Shown here one piece after another: positions 18,010 to 25,860 of a stretch of DNA of 64,000 nucleotides. Numbering within the stretch: the stretch's first letter is position 1; the number at the start of each line of letters is the position of its first letter. The translations under genes and the position numbers were made by a program. Under the pieces are notes generated by a model. That model was not told the DNA's origin and ran no database searches. It saw only the letters and a program-made list of their open reading frames with translations. This stretch comes from DATACQ01 sp036555515 (GTDB lineage: Bacteria; Desulfobacterota; Binatia; UBA9968): positions 1-64,000 of the forward strand of contig DATBLC010000151.1 in assembly GCA_036555515.1 (NCBI GenBank). The letters are read 5' to 3'.

Positions 18010-18690
18010 TCATACCTCCGCAAAACGCCTGAGCAGGTTGTGGTAGCAATTGGTCAGCTCCACCACCGCGCCGTTATTGGGCAGAGCTTGATTCACTTTG
18101 TTGATGGCCATGTCGAGATCGAAGAGCAGCGTGCGGTTGCCGTCGTCGCGCACCATGCTTTGCACCCAGAAAAAGGATGCCAGGCGAACGCCGCGCGTCA
18201 CGGGATTGACGTGATGCAGGCTGCTTGCCGGATAGACAACCATATCGCCGGCGTCGAGTTTTACCGCGTGCGCGCCGTAAACGTCGTCGATGACCAACTC
18301 GCCGCCGTCGTAGTCTTCCGGCGCGCTCAAGAACAGCGTCGCGGAGATGTCCGTGCGCACGCGCAGCGGCGTGCCGGGAATCTGCCGGATGGAGTTATCG
18401 AGATGAGCGCCGAAGGCTTCGCCGCCCTCGTAGCGATTGAACAAAGGCGGGAAGACCCGGAGCGGCAACGTCGCCGTGATGAACAGCGGGCTGCGCTCCA
18501 GGGCGCCCACGATCATGTCGCCGAGTTCCCGCGCCTCCGGGCTATTCTCCGGCAACTGGCGGTTGTCCTTGACCTGAGCCGACTGATGACCCGCGGTCAC
18601 CCGGCCATCGATCCAGGTCGCGCGGGTCATCACTTCGCGGCAGCGCGCGATCTGTTCGGGGTTTAGGACCTTGGGAACGTGGACGATCAT
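18010..18690 (-). CDS. piuC: PKHD-type Fe(II)/2-oxoglutarate hydroxylase, PiuC/YbiX family
   Basis: 226 residues, the family's usual length. The iron triad is visible as H96 and D98 (FGAHLDNS) and H159 (SSLHHVNPVTRG), with Arg169 for 2-oxoglutarate. PiuC proteins are encoded next to TonB-dependent siderophore receptors and are induced by iron starvation; their substrate is not established. The gene starts 15 bp after the receptor stop, which fits the family context exactly. Confidence 0.9.
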   Translation of the reverse strand: MIVHVPKVLNPEQIARCREVMTRATWIDGRVTAGHQSAQVKDNRQLPENSPEARELGDMIVGALERSPLFITATLPLRVFPPLFNRYEGGEAFGAHLDNSIRQIPGTPLRVRTDISATLFLSAPEDYDGGELVIDDVYGAHAVKLDAGDMVVYPASSLHHVNPVTRGVRLASFFWVQSMVRDDGNRTLLFDLDMAINKVNQALPNNGAVVELTNCYHNLLRRFAEV

Positions 18691-18705
18691 TTTTGCTTTG
18701 ACTCC

Positions 18706-20877
18706 TTAGAACTTGAAACTGGCACTGCCAATGAATGTGCGTCCGGCGCCGGGAATGACATGTGCCGGATGGGTGGTCTCGTAAAAAAGATCGTTGGTCA
18801 AATTTTGACCGTTGAGACGAAACTGGATCTTTGGCGTCAGGTTGTAGGCGATGGTAGCATCCCATCGGATATAACCCGGCGCGCGGTTGGTGTTGTTTGC
18901 GTTGGCATAGCGGCTGCCGACATAGGTCGGACCGCCGCCGACTTGAAACTTTTCGAGGAAGTCATAGGTGGACCAAAAAGTCGCGCTATGCTTCGGCACG
19001 TTCTGAAGCTCTTTGCCGACGTTGTCGGCGACGCTCGATTTGACCTGCTCGGTGTCCAGGTAGGTATAGCTGCCGAAGACATTCCAGCCGGGGAGAACCC
19101 TGCCGGCGACACTCAGCTCGACGCCTTGGGAGCGTTGTTTGCCGTCCACCACGTTGGGCAGTGTCGGATCGACCGGGTTCGGCACCCGGGCGTTGTCCTT
19201 GTTGATGCGGAAGAGTGCCGCCTGAACGCTGAGCGCTCCCTTGAAGAACTGCAGCTTGGTGCCGACCTCGAAGGTTTCGCTTGTTTCCGGCGGAACCCCG
19301 TTGGTCGATGCGTTGAGTGCTAAAGATTCGGCCGAAGGGTTGAAGGAAGTGGCGTAGGAAAAGTAGATGCTCTGGTCATCCCAGGGATGAAAGATCAAGC
19401 CACCGCGGTAGCTAAACTCCCTGTCGATTTGACTGCGGTCCACATTGGTCGCCAGTTTGTCGTTGACATCGGCGCTGTAATAGTCCCAGCGCACGCCGCC
19501 GACGAGTTCGAAATACTTGTTGAGCTTGATCTGATCCGCGGCGAAAATACCGAAGCTCAAGGCGTTAACGTCTTGATTGAAGTTCGGCGCGGTGGGCGGA
19601 AGGAGGGGCGCGTTGTTGTCTGGGTTGAGTATCGGAGTCAGGCCGGTGGCGTTTTTGTTCCAGCGCAACTGATCGAAAGTTTGCTGCGAAATTTCGATGC
19701 CGCTGTTAAGCGTGTGGTTGAAGGTCCAGGTGTCGAACTTGGCCACGACATCGGTCTGGTTGCTCAAGATGGTTTCCTCGGTCTCCCGGTTCGGGCGGTT
19801 GCGATTGACGTTCACACCATTGAGAGACGGTGGCACGGGGGTTCCGGCAATGCGCGGAGGAGTGACGCCGGCGGCGCGATCGACGAGGGTGAAGCGCAGC
19901 ATGTTGCGCAAATTCAATTGCTCATTGAACCGGTGGTCGAATTTCACCGTGCCGAAGTTGGTAAAGGTGCGCTCGTGATCGACCTTTGGAAAACCGAAGA
20001 AAGTGTCCCGGTCGATTTTTGGCGGCTTGCCAAAAATGTAAGGAACACCGTAGTCGGGGATATTATCTTCGTATTGACCGAGGTAACTGATCGTCAGTTG
20101 GGTCGGCCGCCCCAGTCCAAGCGTAAATGAAGGGGCGAAGCCGAAGCGCATGCCCTCAATATGGTCACGGTCCACCACATCCATTCTTTGCGCCATGCCG
20201 TTGATGCGGAACCCCATATAGTCGTTCAGTGGCTGGTTCACGTCGACCGTGCCTCTGACGTACCACCCGCTGCCCATGCCGAAACTGCCGTCGTAAAAAG
20301 CGCCGAGGCGCGGTGTTTTGCTCACCTGGTTCAAGGCCCCGCCGGTGGAGCCGCGCCCGAAGTAGAACGAGGAAGGACCCTTCAAGACCTCCACGGATTC
20401 AAGGTTGAAGAGGTCGCGATTGTACGAGCCTTGATCGAGCACGCCGTCGAGATAGATGTCACTGCGCGTGCTGAAGCCGCGCAAGGTAAAGCTGTCGCCT
20501 TGGGCGCCGCCGCCTTCGCCGGCGGCAATGCCTATGCCGGATACGTTGCGAAGAGCGTCCCTCAAACTCCATGCCGCCCGTTCCTCGAAAAGTTTTTGTG
20601 GAATGACCGTGATCGACTGAGGCACGTCTTGCAGCGGCACCGGCATTCTCTGCAGGGAAGTCTGCGGCGGCACGTAGGGGTTGGCCTGGTCCTGCACGAC
20701 GACGGGTGGCAGGGCGATCGGTTCTTCCTTCTTCGGTTCAGCCGCGACCGCATGGCTCGCCAGCGCGAAGCTGAAAGCTACAGCCTTTCCCACTCCCTCC
20801 CCAGCGGCAAGGCAGATTTTTTGGAACGCCGTCTTGCCCTTTCTTCTTTCGATCGCGCGCTTTTGTTGTCGACTCAT
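18706..20877 (-). CDS. TonB-dependent siderophore receptor
   Basis: 723 residues. An extended basic N region and signal sequence end near SHAVAAEP. The plug domain runs from about 75 to 200 (VPQSITVIPQKLF, SFTLRGFSTRSDIYLDG, VEVLKGPSSFYFGRG), then a 22-strand barrel ends in GRTFIGSASFKF with terminal Phe. A weak TonB-box candidate lies near residue 57 (PPVVVQD). It is closest in style to catecholate receptors of the Fiu/PiuA type, which also travel with piuC. It follows hemP and the exbBD-tonB genes. Confidence 0.92.
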   Translation of the reverse strand: MSRQQKRAIERRKGKTAFQKICLAAGEGVGKAVAFSFALASHAVAAEPKKEEPIALPPVVVQDQANPYVPPQTSLQRMPVPLQDVPQSITVIPQKLFEERAAWSLRDALRNVSGIGIAAGEGGGAQGDSFTLRGFSTRSDIYLDGVLDQGSYNRDLFNLESVEVLKGPSSFYFGRGSTGGALNQVSKTPRLGAFYDGSFGMGSGWYVRGTVDVNQPLNDYMGFRINGMAQRMDVVDRDHIEGMRFGFAPSFTLGLGRPTQLTISYLGQYEDNIPDYGVPYIFGKPPKIDRDTFFGFPKVDHERTFTNFGTVKFDHRFNEQLNLRNMLRFTLVDRAAGVTPPRIAGTPVPPSLNGVNVNRNRPNRETEETILSNQTDVVAKFDTWTFNHTLNSGIEISQQTFDQLRWNKNATGLTPILNPDNNAPLLPPTAPNFNQDVNALSFGIFAADQIKLNKYFELVGGVRWDYYSADVNDKLATNVDRSQIDREFSYRGGLIFHPWDDQSIYFSYATSFNPSAESLALNASTNGVPPETSETFEVGTKLQFFKGALSVQAALFRINKDNARVPNPVDPTLPNVVDGKQRSQGVELSVAGRVLPGWNVFGSYTYLDTEQVKSSVADNVGKELQNVPKHSATFWSTYDFLEKFQVGGGPTYVGSRYANANNTNRAPGYIRWDATIAYNLTPKIQFRLNGQNLTNDLFYETTHPAHVIPGAGRTFIGSASFKF

Positions 20878-20959
20878 GTCGTCCTCCGTAAAGTTAGGGT
20901 TGCTTGATTGGCTGGCTTTCCGCGTCCGGAGGACAGGATGGCTGGCTGGTTCATTACGT

Positions 20960-21151
20960 TCACTTTGTCAAAATCAACTTTCCGTTTCTGGTGATGCGCA
21001 GGTTGTATTCCTCCTCTTGATGCACAATGACGATTTCGCTGTTGCCTTGAAACAGATGATCGCTGTCGATGCGCGGCTTTTTGGCCGACGGTTCTACTAT
21101 GCTTGATCCGCCCGCGCGTTTGATGGCGAAATTCACAAGCGTGTATCCCAT
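20960..21151 (-). CDS. hemP: Hemin uptake protein HemP
   Basis: 63 residues. The C-terminal half RIDSDHLFQGNSEIVIVHQ, with YNLRITRNGKLILTK at the end, is the HemP signature. HemP is a small cytosolic protein found with haem or siderophore receptors; in some Burkholderia and Bradyrhizobium species it activates haem-receptor expression. It starts 7 bp after the tonB stop and precedes the receptor, in line with a role in expressing that receptor. Confidence 0.9.
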   Translation of the reverse strand: MGYTLVNFAIKRAGGSSIVEPSAKKPRIDSDHLFQGNSEIVIVHQEEEYNLRITRNGKLILTK

Positions 21152-21157
21152 GGGTTC

Positions 21158-21997
21158 TCAATGCAATTCGAACTTCACCGGCAGCAGTACCCATACCGCC
21201 ACTGCTTCCTTACCGCGCCGCGCGGGCTCGAAGAGCCATTTCTTGACTGCCTCTGCGGCGGCAAAATCGAGATCGCGAAAACCGGCGGACTGATCGATGA
21301 CCACTTCGCCCACCCGACCGTTTTCCAACACGCGGACGCGCAACGTAGTTACGCCCTGGGCGCCGGCCCGCCTAGCAGATTCGGGATAGCGCGGCTTTAC
21401 CTGATAGCCGCCGAGCGGTCGAGCGAGGCCGGATAACGCTTCGCCTGATCCGATACCGCCGCCTCCAGTGCCGTCGCCTTTGGCTCCGCGCCCTAAACCC
21501 GATGTGCCTTTGCCGCCGCCACCGCCGGCTACTCCCGGACTGCCGACCACACCCACGTCCCCCTTGCCGAAAAGATTGCCGGCACCGGCGGCGCTGCCTT
21601 CGGCTTCGGCCGCCTTCGAGCCGACGTTCCATCCGGCCTTTGGTTTGCCTGGATCTTCGGGAAGGGCGGCCAGTTGCGGCGGTTCTTCGATCGGCTTTTC
21701 TTTGACTTCTTCCTTTGTGTTGCCCGTCGGAGGCAATGGACTGGTTTCGAAAACGGGTTTCGATAACAACTTGGGCGCGATTATCCTTTGCGGTTTTGGT
21801 TTCGGAGGTGGTGGTGGTGGAGGTGGAGGCGCCTCGACCTTTTTGGGCTGCTCCACGCGCGGCACATCGATGAGCTCAATCGGCACATCCACCGGTTTGA
21901 TCGGTTTGGTATGGACTACCAGCGCCGCAACCGGAATGAGCCCTAAATGAATCAACGACGACGCGGTAAATGAGGAGATCAGCCAGCGCTCGTTCAT
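21158..21997 (-). CDS. tonB: TonB energy transducer
   Basis: 279 residues. One N-terminal membrane anchor (about residues 8-28), a Pro/Lys-rich spacer (nine consecutive Pro near residue 60), then a Gly-rich linker (about 150-190). The C-terminal TonB domain has YPESARRAGAQGVTTLRVRV and the ending KWLFEPARRGKEAVAV. It links ExbB-ExbD energy to the outer-membrane receptor at 18706-20877. Its start overlaps the end of exbD by 4 bp. Confidence 0.92.
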   Translation of the reverse strand: MNERWLISSFTASSLIHLGLIPVAALVVHTKPIKPVDVPIELIDVPRVEQPKKVEAPPPPPPPPPKPKPQRIIAPKLLSKPVFETSPLPPTGNTKEEVKEKPIEEPPQLAALPEDPGKPKAGWNVGSKAAEAEGSAAGAGNLFGKGDVGVVGSPGVAGGGGGKGTSGLGRGAKGDGTGGGGIGSGEALSGLARPLGGYQVKPRYPESARRAGAQGVTTLRVRVLENGRVGEVVIDQSAGFRDLDFAAAEAVKKWLFEPARRGKEAVAVWVLLPVKFELH

Positions 21998-22407
21998 TTT
22001 TTCTGCTCCTTGGGTTTGACCGCAATGGCCATTTTCGCCACGTCGGCGCCCCGAGCGATATCCATGACTTCCACCACTTGACCGTGCTGCACGCCGTCAT
22101 CGGCATTGATCACCACCAACATCTCGGCGTTTTTCGCAAGTTGCTGGCGCAAAGCTGCGCCCAGAGCGCCTTTGTCGATGGCTTGCTGGTTGAGAAACAA
22201 CCGGCCGTCTTTATCGATGGTGATTGCCGCGCTCTCGGCGGGCGCCTGCTGACCCGACGCAGCCTTTGGCAAATTGACCAGCATGCCTTTGAATTGCGTC
22301 ATCGACAAGGTCGAGATCATGAAAAAGACCAACAGAAAAAAGATCGTATCGATCATCGGAATGATCTCGATGCGCGCCTTTTTTATGCTGCGGCGTTGGA
22401 TGCGCAT
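21994..22407 (-). CDS. exbD: ExbD biopolymer transport protein
   Basis: 137 residues with one membrane helix near the N terminus (IEIIPMIDTIFFLLVFFM) carrying the essential Asp of the proton path, and a periplasmic domain with GRLFLNQQAID and LVVINADDGVQHGQVVEVMD. It overlaps exbB by one base and tonB by 4 bp, so the three are translationally coupled. Confidence 0.93.
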   Translation of the reverse strand: MRIQRRSIKKARIEIIPMIDTIFFLLVFFMISTLSMTQFKGMLVNLPKAASGQQAPAESAAITIDKDGRLFLNQQAIDKGALGAALRQQLAKNAEMLVVINADDGVQHGQVVEVMDIARGADVAKMAIAVKPKEQKK

Positions 22408-23015
22408 CAGTGTTTTCCCGCCTGCTCGTGCAGCAAGAGTTCTAGCGACGAGCTGAAGTGCTCCATCGCGTCCATTTCTTTTTCCACGCGCGCGCTGAAA
22501 TAGTTGTAGGGAATCAGCGTAAGGATGGCGATCAGCAGGCCGGTTGCCGTAGCGATCAACGCTTCAGCGACGCCGCCGGTGACGGCGTGGGGCTGCCCCA
22601 TGCCGGCCTCCGACATGATGTCGAAGGAACCGATCATGCCGACCACCGTGCCGAGCAGGCCGAGCAGCGGCGCCAACGTGATGATGGTATCCAGGGTGCC
22701 GAGCCGGCTTTTCAGGACCGGGATCTGCGCCTGGGCGGCAGCTTCCATCGCCTTGACCGGCGCGGGATTGCGGTGTGCCAAGCCGGCGACCAGCACGCGA
22801 GCTATCGGGTGCGGCGCTTCTTTGCCGACCTGGATCGCTTTATCGAATTCGCCCGCTTCGACGAGACCCAGCATGTCTTGAACGGGTTGCTGCGATTTGA
22901 TTTTGCTCCAGAAAAACAGGCGCTCGATGGTGAGCGCCAGCGAGATGAGCGAACAGGCTAGCAACGGGATCATCACGAGCCCGCCTTTGACGATAACGGA
23001 AACAACTTCGGACAT
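22407..23015 (-). CDS. exbB: ExbB/MotA-TolQ-family proton channel protein
   Basis: 202 residues. Three membrane segments (about 10-30, 105-135, 150-175) and the conserved LAPLLGLLGTVVGMI motif identify ExbB. It forms the inner-membrane motor with ExbD that energises TonB. It starts two bases after the preceding 70-residue gene, indicating one operon. Confidence 0.93.
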   Translation of the reverse strand: MSEVVSVIVKGGLVMIPLLACSLISLALTIERLFFWSKIKSQQPVQDMLGLVEAGEFDKAIQVGKEAPHPIARVLVAGLAHRNPAPVKAMEAAAQAQIPVLKSRLGTLDTIITLAPLLGLLGTVVGMIGSFDIMSEAGMGQPHAVTGGVAEALIATATGLLIAILTLIPYNYFSARVEKEMDAMEHFSSSLELLLHEQAGKH

Positions 23016-23017
23016 GT

Positions 23018-23230
23018 CTAGTGGACCAAACCTTTCTTGAGATCTAATGGATCGTGGGTGTTGGCGTGTTCGATGCCTTCCGCCACGCTTTGCATGGCGA
23101 TGCCGAGATCGCGCAGATCGTTGCGCGAGATATGCAGAACGACATTGCCGTAATGAAAATGGGCGGTGTCTTCACTGCAGTTACAAAGCGAAACCGACCA
23201 TCTGCCCGCGGGTGACTTGATTCCGTACAT
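23018..23230 (-). CDS. Small unknown protein heading the exb-ton operon
   Basis: 70 residues; I do not recognise the family. The start ATG at 23230 has a GGAGG site 8 bp upstream. Features are SLCNCSEDTAHFHYGNVVL, with two Cys and two His, and HISRNDLRDLGIAM, a Leu-rich helix. The HxH/CxC pattern could bind metal, and a small cytosolic regulator is possible. The position as first gene of the exbB operon, with a terminator-like leader in front, ties it to iron control by context only. Confidence 0.65.
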   Translation of the reverse strand: MYGIKSPAGRWSVSLCNCSEDTAHFHYGNVVLHISRNDLRDLGIAMQSVAEGIEHANTHDPLDLKKGLVH

Positions 23231-23246
23231 GCTGACCTCCGTAGAA

Positions 23247-23295
23247 ATAAAAAGCCCGGAACGCCGCTGAAAATTTTTCAGCGAAGCGCCGGGCT
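23247..23295 (-). terminator. Leader hairpin with U-rich tail before the exb-ton operon
   Basis: Minus-strand AGCCCGG pairs with CCGGGCT (23253-23295) around an inner stem CGCTGAAAA/TTTTCAGCG, followed by UUUUUAUU. It lies between the promoter at 23329-23357 and the first start codon at 23230, so it would stop or attenuate the operon's own transcript. Confidence 0.6.
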
Positions 23296-23328
23296 CTGGA
23301 TGCTGGATCGCTGGCCTCTAGTTAGTTT

Positions 23329-23357
23329 CGTTTATCGAAATCTAGATTATTTGTCAA
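23329..23357 (-). promoter_or_regulatory. Sigma-70 promoter of the exb-ton-receptor operon
   Basis: Minus-strand TTGACA (23352-23357) and TAAACG (23329-23334) are spaced 17 bp. A second, AT-rich candidate with TATAAT at 23393-23398 lies upstream, and the operator-like palindrome at 23373-23387 sits between the two. Confidence 0.5.
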
Positions 23358-23372
23358 TACTAATTCTAATTT

Positions 23373-23387
23373 TTAGTATAGACTAAT
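23373..23387. promoter_or_regulatory. Candidate DtxR-family operator at the exb promoter
   Basis: TTAGTATAGACTAAT has TTAG/CTAA arms like DtxR/MntR-family boxes. It matches the site at 28716-28730 upstream of fbpA in 11 of 15 positions. The likely binder is the DtxR-family product of 30313-30978. This is inferred by eye from few sites. Confidence 0.35.
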
Positions 23388-23429
23388 TTATTATTATAAC
23401 CAATTAAATAATAATGTTTTTATTACGCA

Positions 23430-23609
23430 TTACCGAGGCTCACTACTGCTTATAGGAATCACTACTCTGCGTTTACAACGGCGGCACTTGATCTCCACGC
23501 CATCCGGTACCAGGCGCGCGAGCAGGCTGCCGCAATGGCAGCGCAAGGCTGCGGCACCGTCTTTCATCGTCGACACGGCTTTTGGCTCGCCCTGCTCCCG
23601 GTCGCGCAT
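23430..23609 (-). CDS. Small Com-like zinc-ribbon protein
   Basis: 59 codons from the ATG at 23609, which directly follows the FTR1 stop at 23610-23612. The core RCHCGSLLARLVPDGVEIK is followed by CRRCK: CxC then CxxC with a strand-rich spacer, as in phage Mu Com and chromosomal Com-like proteins. This predicts one zinc site in a very small cytosolic protein that may bind nucleic acid. The tail is basic. It ends about 30 bp before the TATAAT element of the exb promoter region. The link with iron is by position; the function is unknown. Confidence 0.7.
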   Translation of the reverse strand: MRDREQGEPKAVSTMKDGAAALRCHCGSLLARLVPDGVEIKCRRCKRRVVIPISSSEPR

Positions 23610-25589
23610 TTACGCCACGGCCTTTCTTCGTTCGAGCGCCATCCATAGCGAAGTGGCAATGAAGACACAGAGTAAAAGGCTCTGCGCCGCCAGTGTTTCC
23701 ATGGTGGGATAGATACCGAGCAGCGGTACCGCCGGCGGAAGACTCAGCGGCGTCGCCGGAATCCAGCCGGCCGCCTGCAGTTGATTGACGCCGGTGCCGG
23801 CGAAGATGAACGCCATGATGTAGAGCAGGGTTCCGGTGACGCCGAAAAAATATTTGAGCGGCATGCGCAGGCCGAGCTTGAAGATGGCAAACGTCGCCAC
23901 GAGCATGGCGACCACGCCCGCGCCGAAGCCGGCGAGGATGGCGTTGTGGCTATTCTCGTTTTGCAGCCAGAGCGCCTGGTAAAAAAGCACCATTTCGAAG
24001 GCTTCGCGGTAGACTGCAAAGAACGAAATGCCGACAAGTCCAAAGATGCTCTTGCTTGAAAGCACGCTTTGAACTTTGTCCTGGATAAACGACTGCCAGC
24101 GTTTGGCCTCGGTGCGGGTGTGCAGCCAATAGCCGACATAGAAAAGCGCGATCGCGGCGAAGATCGAGATGAAACCCTCCATGCTTTCGCGGTGCTGACC
24201 GCTGAAGGTGAGCACAGTCTGAGCGGCGAGCCAGGTGACTAGGCCGGCGACCAGCGCAAGGATCCAACCGTAATGAATGTAACGCACTGAGTGCTGCGCG
24301 CCCATGACTCGGAGCATGGCGATGATCGCCGCAAGAATCAGCGCCGCTTCGAGGCCCTCACGCAAAATGATCAACGCTGAATTCAAGAAGGCATAGTAGC
24401 CGGAGAAATCGCTGGTCTCCGCTAACATCTGCGTGGCTTGATCGAGCCTCGCCTCGATCTCCAAGCGCTGCTTCTGAATCTCGTCGACGGAAACTCCCTG
24501 CCGGATCGAATTGCGGAACTGTGTGAACTGGGCTTCGAGGGACCGTCCGAGAGATGCGTCCTTGGCGAATAGCGCCGGCTCGGCCATCTCGAAGCCGTCG
24601 AGGTAGGCCTCGATCGCCTTTTGGTAAGCCTTTTCCTTATCGCCTTGACTGTATATCTCCGCAGCTTCGCCGAGCAAGTTGCGGGCAATCAGCAAGGGAT
24701 CGCTCGATGTTTTTTCCAAAAGCCCGCGCCGCAGATAAGCGAGAATCTTAATGTCCGGCGCACCGGGAAAGTTCTTTTTGTTCTTCCCGGATAATTCTTC
24801 GTCCGAAGCAGTTGCCAATGTCGCGACGCTGACGAGGTCGGCTGGCAGCGACTTTCCTTTCAGCCAGGCCTCTCCGGCAGCTGCCGCTTCGGCGGGAAAA
24901 CGCAGCGCCAAGACATAGAAGGCGACTTGCCAGCGTTGCTCGTCCGGCAGCGCCGCGAAGGAAGCCATCGCGGTGTTATCGATGCCGAACGTGGTGGTGT
25001 TGTAGACTTTGAAAGGCGAAAGGCCCGCCATGAATTCCGCGTCGGTGAAATTCGCCGGCGGCGGCGTTTTCGGATTCATCGATTCGCGGCCGGGGCCATC
25101 GCCCTTGCCGCTGTCGCCGTGGCACTGGGCGCAGTTCTGTATGTAGATCAGTTTCGCGCTCTCATAGTTGGGCAATGCCTTGGGGTAGGTGACGATGTTG
25201 TAGGTCTTGATCAACCGGTCTTTAATCTGCTGCGCCAACTGTGGCACTACGTCTTCGCCCGACTTGTTCTTTATATGTTCCGCGAGCGTGCGCAGATCCT
25301 TTTCAATGCCCGCCTTGTCGCCGCGCTCTTTGGCTTTCAATTGATTGAACAGCTCCATGCTGCGCGCCGAGAACTCGGACATTTCCCGGTATTCGTCGGC
25401 GTTGATAACCTTTCCGCCTTGAACCGCGTTGTGGTAGTCGCCACCTATATAATCGACTAAGGACAATACTCTTTTTGCCTCGTCGGCAGCCCATAAAGCA
25501 GGACTGTGCGTCAAGAGCAAAAGGATTATGCCAAGGAATATTTGCAGATAGCTAAATCGAGGGAAAAGAGTTGGCCCTATTGAATTCAC
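23610..25589 (-). CDS. FTR1-family iron permease with cytochrome c domain
   Basis: About 659 residues if started at GTG 25589. A signal segment ends in ALWAADEAK. A cytochrome c domain carries the haem site CAQCH (about residue 153) and a later Met-rich region. Helical linkers follow, then an FTR1/EfeU permease with REGLE (about 410) and REAFE (about 528), the two iron-binding RExxE motifs, in about seven membrane helices. It would oxidise Fe(II) and pass it inward, with the haem domain as electron acceptor. The frame is open upstream, but a TTGACA-N17-TATACG promoter at 25596-25624 puts transcription start almost on the GTG, suggesting a leaderless message. No other start precedes the signal sequence. 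Confidence 0.85.
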   Translation of the reverse strand: MNSIGPTLFPRFSYLQIFLGIILLLLTHSPALWAADEAKRVLSLVDYIGGDYHNAVQGGKVINADEYREMSEFSARSMELFNQLKAKERGDKAGIEKDLRTLAEHIKNKSGEDVVPQLAQQIKDRLIKTYNIVTYPKALPNYESAKLIYIQNCAQCHGDSGKGDGPGRESMNPKTPPPANFTDAEFMAGLSPFKVYNTTTFGIDNTAMASFAALPDEQRWQVAFYVLALRFPAEAAAAGEAWLKGKSLPADLVSVATLATASDEELSGKNKKNFPGAPDIKILAYLRRGLLEKTSSDPLLIARNLLGEAAEIYSQGDKEKAYQKAIEAYLDGFEMAEPALFAKDASLGRSLEAQFTQFRNSIRQGVSVDEIQKQRLEIEARLDQATQMLAETSDFSGYYAFLNSALIILREGLEAALILAAIIAMLRVMGAQHSVRYIHYGWILALVAGLVTWLAAQTVLTFSGQHRESMEGFISIFAAIALFYVGYWLHTRTEAKRWQSFIQDKVQSVLSSKSIFGLVGISFFAVYREAFEMVLFYQALWLQNENSHNAILAGFGAGVVAMLVATFAIFKLGLRMPLKYFFGVTGTLLYIMAFIFAGTGVNQLQAAGWIPATPLSLPPAVPLLGIYPTMETLAAQSLLLCVFIATSLWMALERRKAVA

Positions 25590-25860
25590 GATATTCGTAT
25601 ATGCAAATAAAAAAAATTTGTCAAACCGGTAATGAGATCGCAACCATCGTTGGTTGCAGGCTGTCTGCCGGCCCCATGTTGCGCTCCAAGAATTGCTCGG
25701 TGTGTGGCAAAGGCTGGACCGACTGCAACCTCGCTGCGACCTGACGGGGCGCGACCATGCACGACCGCTCGGCAAAGCGGTAGTGCGGCTGTGCAGAGGC
25801 GATGATAAAAAGCCGCGCTGGGATGAGTCGGGCTACGAAACCGTTCCTCGAACCCTATCA
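25590..25860. other. Intergenic region upstream of the FTR1 gene
   Basis: These 271 bp lie between the fbpB-like permease stop and FTR1. Apart from the promoter at 25596-25624 I see no gene, repeat or operator; short open frames on both strands lack start signals and domain character. Confidence 0.4.
25596..25624 (-). promoter_or_regulatory. Sigma-70 promoter of the FTR1 gene
   Basis: Minus-strand TTGACA (25619-25624) and TATACG (25596-25601) with 17 bp spacing and an A/T-rich spacer. Only six bases separate the -10 element from the GTG at 25589, so the mRNA would begin at or within a base or two of the start codon. Confidence 0.6.

Noticed and set aside
20880..20959. Cobalamin riboswitch or terminator before the TonB-dependent receptor
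   Set aside because: No B12-box or other conserved aptamer words and no U-run; only a weak hairpin around 20890-20935.
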